From assembly GCF_022835675.1 (NCBI RefSeq), contig NZ_BQUT01000001.1:186001-250000 (forward strand): DNA of 64,000 nucleotides, given 5' to 3'. This DNA is from Companilactobacillus sp. RD055328. Its GTDB lineage: Bacteria; Bacillota; Bacilli; Lactobacillales; Lactobacillaceae. The notes beneath the pieces are model-generated. The model was not told the DNA's origin. It did no database searches and was given only the letters and a program-made list of their open reading frames with translations. Position 1 is the first letter of the stretch, and each line of letters begins with the position of its first letter. The translations under genes and the position numbers were made by a program. Below, piece after piece: positions 61,352 to 64,000 of this stretch.

Positions 61352-62365
61352 TTAGAAATAATTCACTCCGATGGCTTTTCTTACTTCATCAAGAGTTTGA
61401 TTGGCAACAACGTTAGCCTTTTGACTTCCGGCTTTTAGCATGTCATAAACAGCAGGAATATCTTTGGCGAATTCTTCACGGCGTTTTCTTATTGGTCCTA
61501 ATTCTGCTTGTAGAACTTCATTGAGATAACGTTTAACTTTCACGTCACCTAGTCCACCAGCTTGATATTGTGCTTTTAGGACATCGACTTCTGACTTGTC
61601 TTTAGCAAATACGTCTAGGTAAGTGAAAACAGTATTACCTTCAATTTGACCCGGATCTTCAACACGTATGTGATTAGGATCTGTGTACATTGACATAACT
61701 TTTCTTTGTACTTCGTCTTCTGAATCTGATAGATAAATACAGTTACCTAATGATTTACTCATCTTAGCATTACCATCAAGTCCTGGAAGTCTTCCTTGTC
61801 CTTTAGGTGGGAATACTCCTTCTGGTTCAACTAATACATCTACGTCATATGTGTGGTTAAATGATCGTACAATTTCACGTGTTTGTTCAATCATTGGTTC
61901 TTGATCATCACCTACAGGAACAGTGTCAGCCTTGAATGCTGTAATATCAGCAGCTTGGCTTACTGGATAAATCAAAAATCCTGAAGGAATGCTTTGTCCG
62001 AATTCTTTTTGTTTGATTTCAGCTTTTACAGTGGGATTTCTTTCAAGTCTAGCAACACTCACAAGATCTAAGTAATACATTGTTAACTCATTAAGTGCTG
62101 GAATTTGTGATTGAACAAAAATAGTCGACTTATTGGGATCTAATCCTACTGCCAAATAGTCTAGAGCTACTTCTACAAGACTATTACGAATTTTTTCGGG
62201 ATTACGCGCATTATCAGTAAGTGCTTGCATATCCGCAATCATGACGTTGATATCATAATCACCAGAGTCTTGCATTTTCACACGATTCTTCAATGAACCG
62301 ATATAATGACCGATATGTAATTTACCTGTAGGACGATCTCCTGTTAAAACAGTTTTTTTTGTCAT
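61352..62365 (-). CDS. trpS: Tryptophanyl-tRNA synthetase
   Basis: Class I synthetase for tRNA-Trp. The 337-residue product has the HIGH motif in [14 protein letters not shown] (11-24) and KMSKS in [11 protein letters not shown]. The ATG has AAAGAGG at good spacing. A T-box leader with terminator precedes it, so expression responds to uncharged tRNA-Trp. It is monocistronic, between the MarR operon and a divergent helD-like gene. Confidence 0.97.
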   Translation of the reverse strand: MTKKTVLTGDRPTGKLHIGHYIGSLKNRVKMQDSGDYDINVMIADMQALTDNARNPEKIRNSLVEVALDYLAVGLDPNKSTIFVQSQIPALNELTMYYLDLVSVARLERNPTVKAEIKQKEFGQSIPSGFLIYPVSQAADITAFKADTVPVGDDQEPMIEQTREIVRSFNHTYDVDVLVEPEGVFPPKGQGRLPGLDGNAKMSKSLGNCIYLSDSEDEVQRKVMSMYTDPNHIRVEDPGQIEGNTVFTYLDVFAKDKSEVDVLKAQYQAGGLGDVKVKRYLNEVLQAELGPIRKRREEFAKDIPAVYDMLKAGSQKANVVANQTLDEVRKAIGVNYF

Positions 62366-62399
62366 GACTTATACCTCTTTTTCTTTATTTATAAATATA

Positions 62400-62620
62400 A
62401 TGAATCCTAGCGAATTAAAAAATCGCCCAATTGTATTCACAATAGGACGATTAATCGCGGTGCCACCATATTTTGCAGAAATTATTTCTACCACTCAATT
62501 AGCTATAAAGGGGCAACCTATATCCAATTCCCAATTCATTAACGGTGAACATTTCAGAATTCCGCTCACTCTCTGTGACTATTAATTGAATTAGTACTAT
62601 AAAACTACTATACTATTCTA
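62400..62620 (-). promoter_or_regulatory. T-box riboswitch of trpS (Trp)
   Basis: On the minus strand the conserved T-box core TGGTGGCACCGCG is at 62456-62468. It is followed by the terminator ATCGTCCTATTGT / ACAATTGGGCGAT with TTTTTT (62417-62452). Upstream is a long structured stem I region with the AGTGAG element and two GAATTGG strings, so the UGG Trp codon at 62531-62533 or 62524-62526 is the likely specifier. The exact specifier needs folding. Confidence 0.9.
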
Positions 62621-62665
62621 ACTAATATATCGACATTCAAAAACTTTGTCAATAAGAGGAACTAT

Positions 62666-64000
62666 ATGACTGCAAAACAAGAAGAACAACAACGTGTCGA
62701 CAAAGTCGAAAAAATCATTGAACAACAACTGACTGATACGTCTGATAAAATGACACAAGCTAAGCAACGAACTAAAGAAATCGAAACATCTTATGGTGCT
62801 AACACTCGTGTTAATACTTTAGAAGTCGATGACCAAATGGAAACTAACGCTTCTGTACAACAACAAAAAACTTTGGTATCCATGGCTATCGAAAACGAAA
62901 CTATTTTGAACACCAAAAATAAACAATTACAAAACCTAAAAGGTTCGCCTTATTTTGGCCGTATTGATGTGACTGACGCCACACAAACTAGTTATTATAT
63001 TGGTACTAGTACTTTACAAGATGATCATAATAACTTTCTTGTTCATGACTGGCGCGCTCCTATTTCCAGTCTTTATTACAACGGAACGTTAGGACAAGTT
63101 ACTTATGAACTACCTGATGAAACTAGTAAAACTGTTGATTTAAAACTTAAACGCCAATTCAATATTGCTGATGGAAAAATCAAGAATATGTTCGATACTA
63201 ACGAAACTGTTGGCGATGAAATCTTGCAAAACGCTTTGGGCAATAAGAGTAGTGACTACATGAGAAATATTGTGGCCACTATTCAACAAGAGCAAAACAC
63301 TATAATTCGTGATACAAGTTCAGATATTCTTATGGTGCAAGGAGCTGCCGGCTCAGGTAAAACTTCTGCCATCTTACAACGTGTTGCATATTTGCTATAT
63401 CACAGTCGTAGTAAATTAAATTCTGATAATATGATTCTCTTCTCACCTAACAAATTGTTTAGTAATTATATCTCACAGGTCTTACCTAGTTTGGGTGAAC
63501 AAAACATGCGTCAAGTTACACTAGATGACTTCTTATCTCGTCGTTTATATGGTATTAAAGTTGAATCATTATTTGAGCGTTTCGAGCGTGATTTACATAA
63601 TCTACCTACTGCCACCAAACTAATTCGTCAGTACAAAGAAAGTGGAAAATTCTTCGATAAAGTCATTGAATACTTCAGCCATAATGATTTAGCATTATCA
63701 TTTGAAGATGTTTATTTCGAAGGCGAAATCTTCTTTAGTAGCCAACATATCAAAGAAGTATTCAATACGTCCAATTCTCGCTTACCATTATCATATCGAT
63801 TCTTAAAAACTAAGAATTACTTAATTAAAGAATTGAAGCAACGAATCAAAACTGATGCTAATGAAGAATGGGTCCAAGATGAACTCGATAATCTGGATGA
63901 CTTAACATTTCAACAATTACTCAAAGATAATAATATTGAAGATTTTGAAAAACAACGCGAATTCTTATCACAAAAATTCTTAAAAGAGCGCTATCGTTCA
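62666..64000 (+). CDS. helD: HelD-like RNA polymerase recycling helicase (3' end cut by window edge)
   Basis: UvrD/Rep-like SF1 protein that dislodges stalled RNA polymerase, as Bacillus HelD. It has 445 codons in the window, without a stop. The N-terminus is a long Gln/Glu/Lys coiled-coil (about 1-95), followed by GSPYFGRIDV and VHDWRAPISSLYY, a HelD-specific region, then Walker A MVQGAAGSGKTSAIL (about 228-242) and FSPNKLFSNYISQVLPSLGE. The start at 62666 has AAGAGGA five bases upstream. It is divergent from the trpS leader. Confidence 0.88.
   Translation, partial: MTAKQEEQQRVDKVEKIIEQQLTDTSDKMTQAKQRTKEIETSYGANTRVNTLEVDDQMETNASVQQQKTLVSMAIENETILNTKNKQLQNLKGSPYFGRIDVTDATQTSYYIGTSTLQDDHNNFLVHDWRAPISSLYYNGTLGQVTYELPDETSKTVDLKLKRQFNIADGKIKNMFDTNETVGDEILQNALGNKSSDYMRNIVATIQQEQNTIIRDTSSDILMVQGAAGSGKTSAILQRVAYLLYHSRSKLNSDNMILFSPNKLFSNYISQVLPSLGEQNMRQVTLDDFLSRRLYGIKVESLFERFERDLHNLPTATKLIRQYKESGKFFDKVIEYFSHNDLALSFEDVYFEGEIFFSSQHIKEVFNTSNSRLPLSYRFLKTKNYLIKELKQRIKTDANEEWVQDELDNLDDLTFQQLLKDNNIEDFEKQREFLSQKFLKERYRS

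Overview
The window is a stretch of AT-rich chromosome from a Gram-positive lactic acid bacterium of the family Lactobacillaceae. The evidence is protein similarity recognised by eye: L-lactate dehydrogenase, the mfd/ftsH/hslO and metG/rsmA/veg/purR blocks, DUF4811 beside an MFS pump, the RNA polymerase delta subunit, and frequent TTG starts. The protein sequences and AT-richness would fit a genus such as Companilactobacillus, but that is a guess. Most genes are on the minus strand, so operons read from high to low coordinates. No rRNA, CRISPR array, prophage or intact insertion sequence is present.

Layout. 1-3.3 kb: arsenic-resistance operon arsR-arsD-arsA-arsB, with arsB cut by the window edge. 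3.4-3.8 kb: tRNA cluster Val-Lys-Leu-Thr. 3.9-18 kb: housekeeping block pth-mfd-flippase-rqcP-divIC, then tilS-hpt-ftsH, hslO and dusB-lysS. 18.2-20.6 kb: ldh, a scar with two identical 64-bp insertion-sequence ends around two small membrane ORFs, then cbpA (predicted c-di-AMP binding). 20.6-25.7 kb: acpS-alr-arsC, cshA, murF. 25.8-33.8 kb: MFS pump, GNAT, rpmE2, an Lsa-type ABC-F protein behind an attenuator, murA, pyrG, rpoE, DUF1934. 33.9-36.5 kb (plus strand): a LipL-like acyltransferase, an HD phosphohydrolase, mscL. 36.5-39.9 kb: purR, glmU, prs. 40-47.2 kb: an accessory insertion between veg and purR holding an acyltransferase, an LPXTG surface protein and an alpha-glucoside PTS operon. 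47.4-51.9 kb: metG-tatD-rnmV-rsmA and veg. 52-64 kb: HExxH protein-sirtuin-DUF72 operon, DegV, a membrane protein, Ppx/GppA, fetAB, marR-MFS-DUF4811, trpS with a T-box, and a truncated helD-like gene.

Regulation is unusually legible. Sites that can be read directly include: two ArsR-type operators with an internal terminator in the ars operon; a ribosome-attenuation type leader before the ABC-F gene; a pyrG leader starting GGGCTC, as in CTP-sensing reiterative transcription; a tryptophan T-box; paired MarR operators on the -35 box; and two GTTTCA-N5-TGAAAC dyads at the same distance from -35-like boxes of the two PTS-operon transcription units.

Best leads: the complete three-way attenuator before the ABC-F gene, MurA with Asp in place of the fosfomycin-target Cys, the RpiR-type dyads, a sirtuin whose second zinc CxxC reads HxxD, and the IS-end scar. 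I did not find a clearly new multi-gene defence or mobile system.
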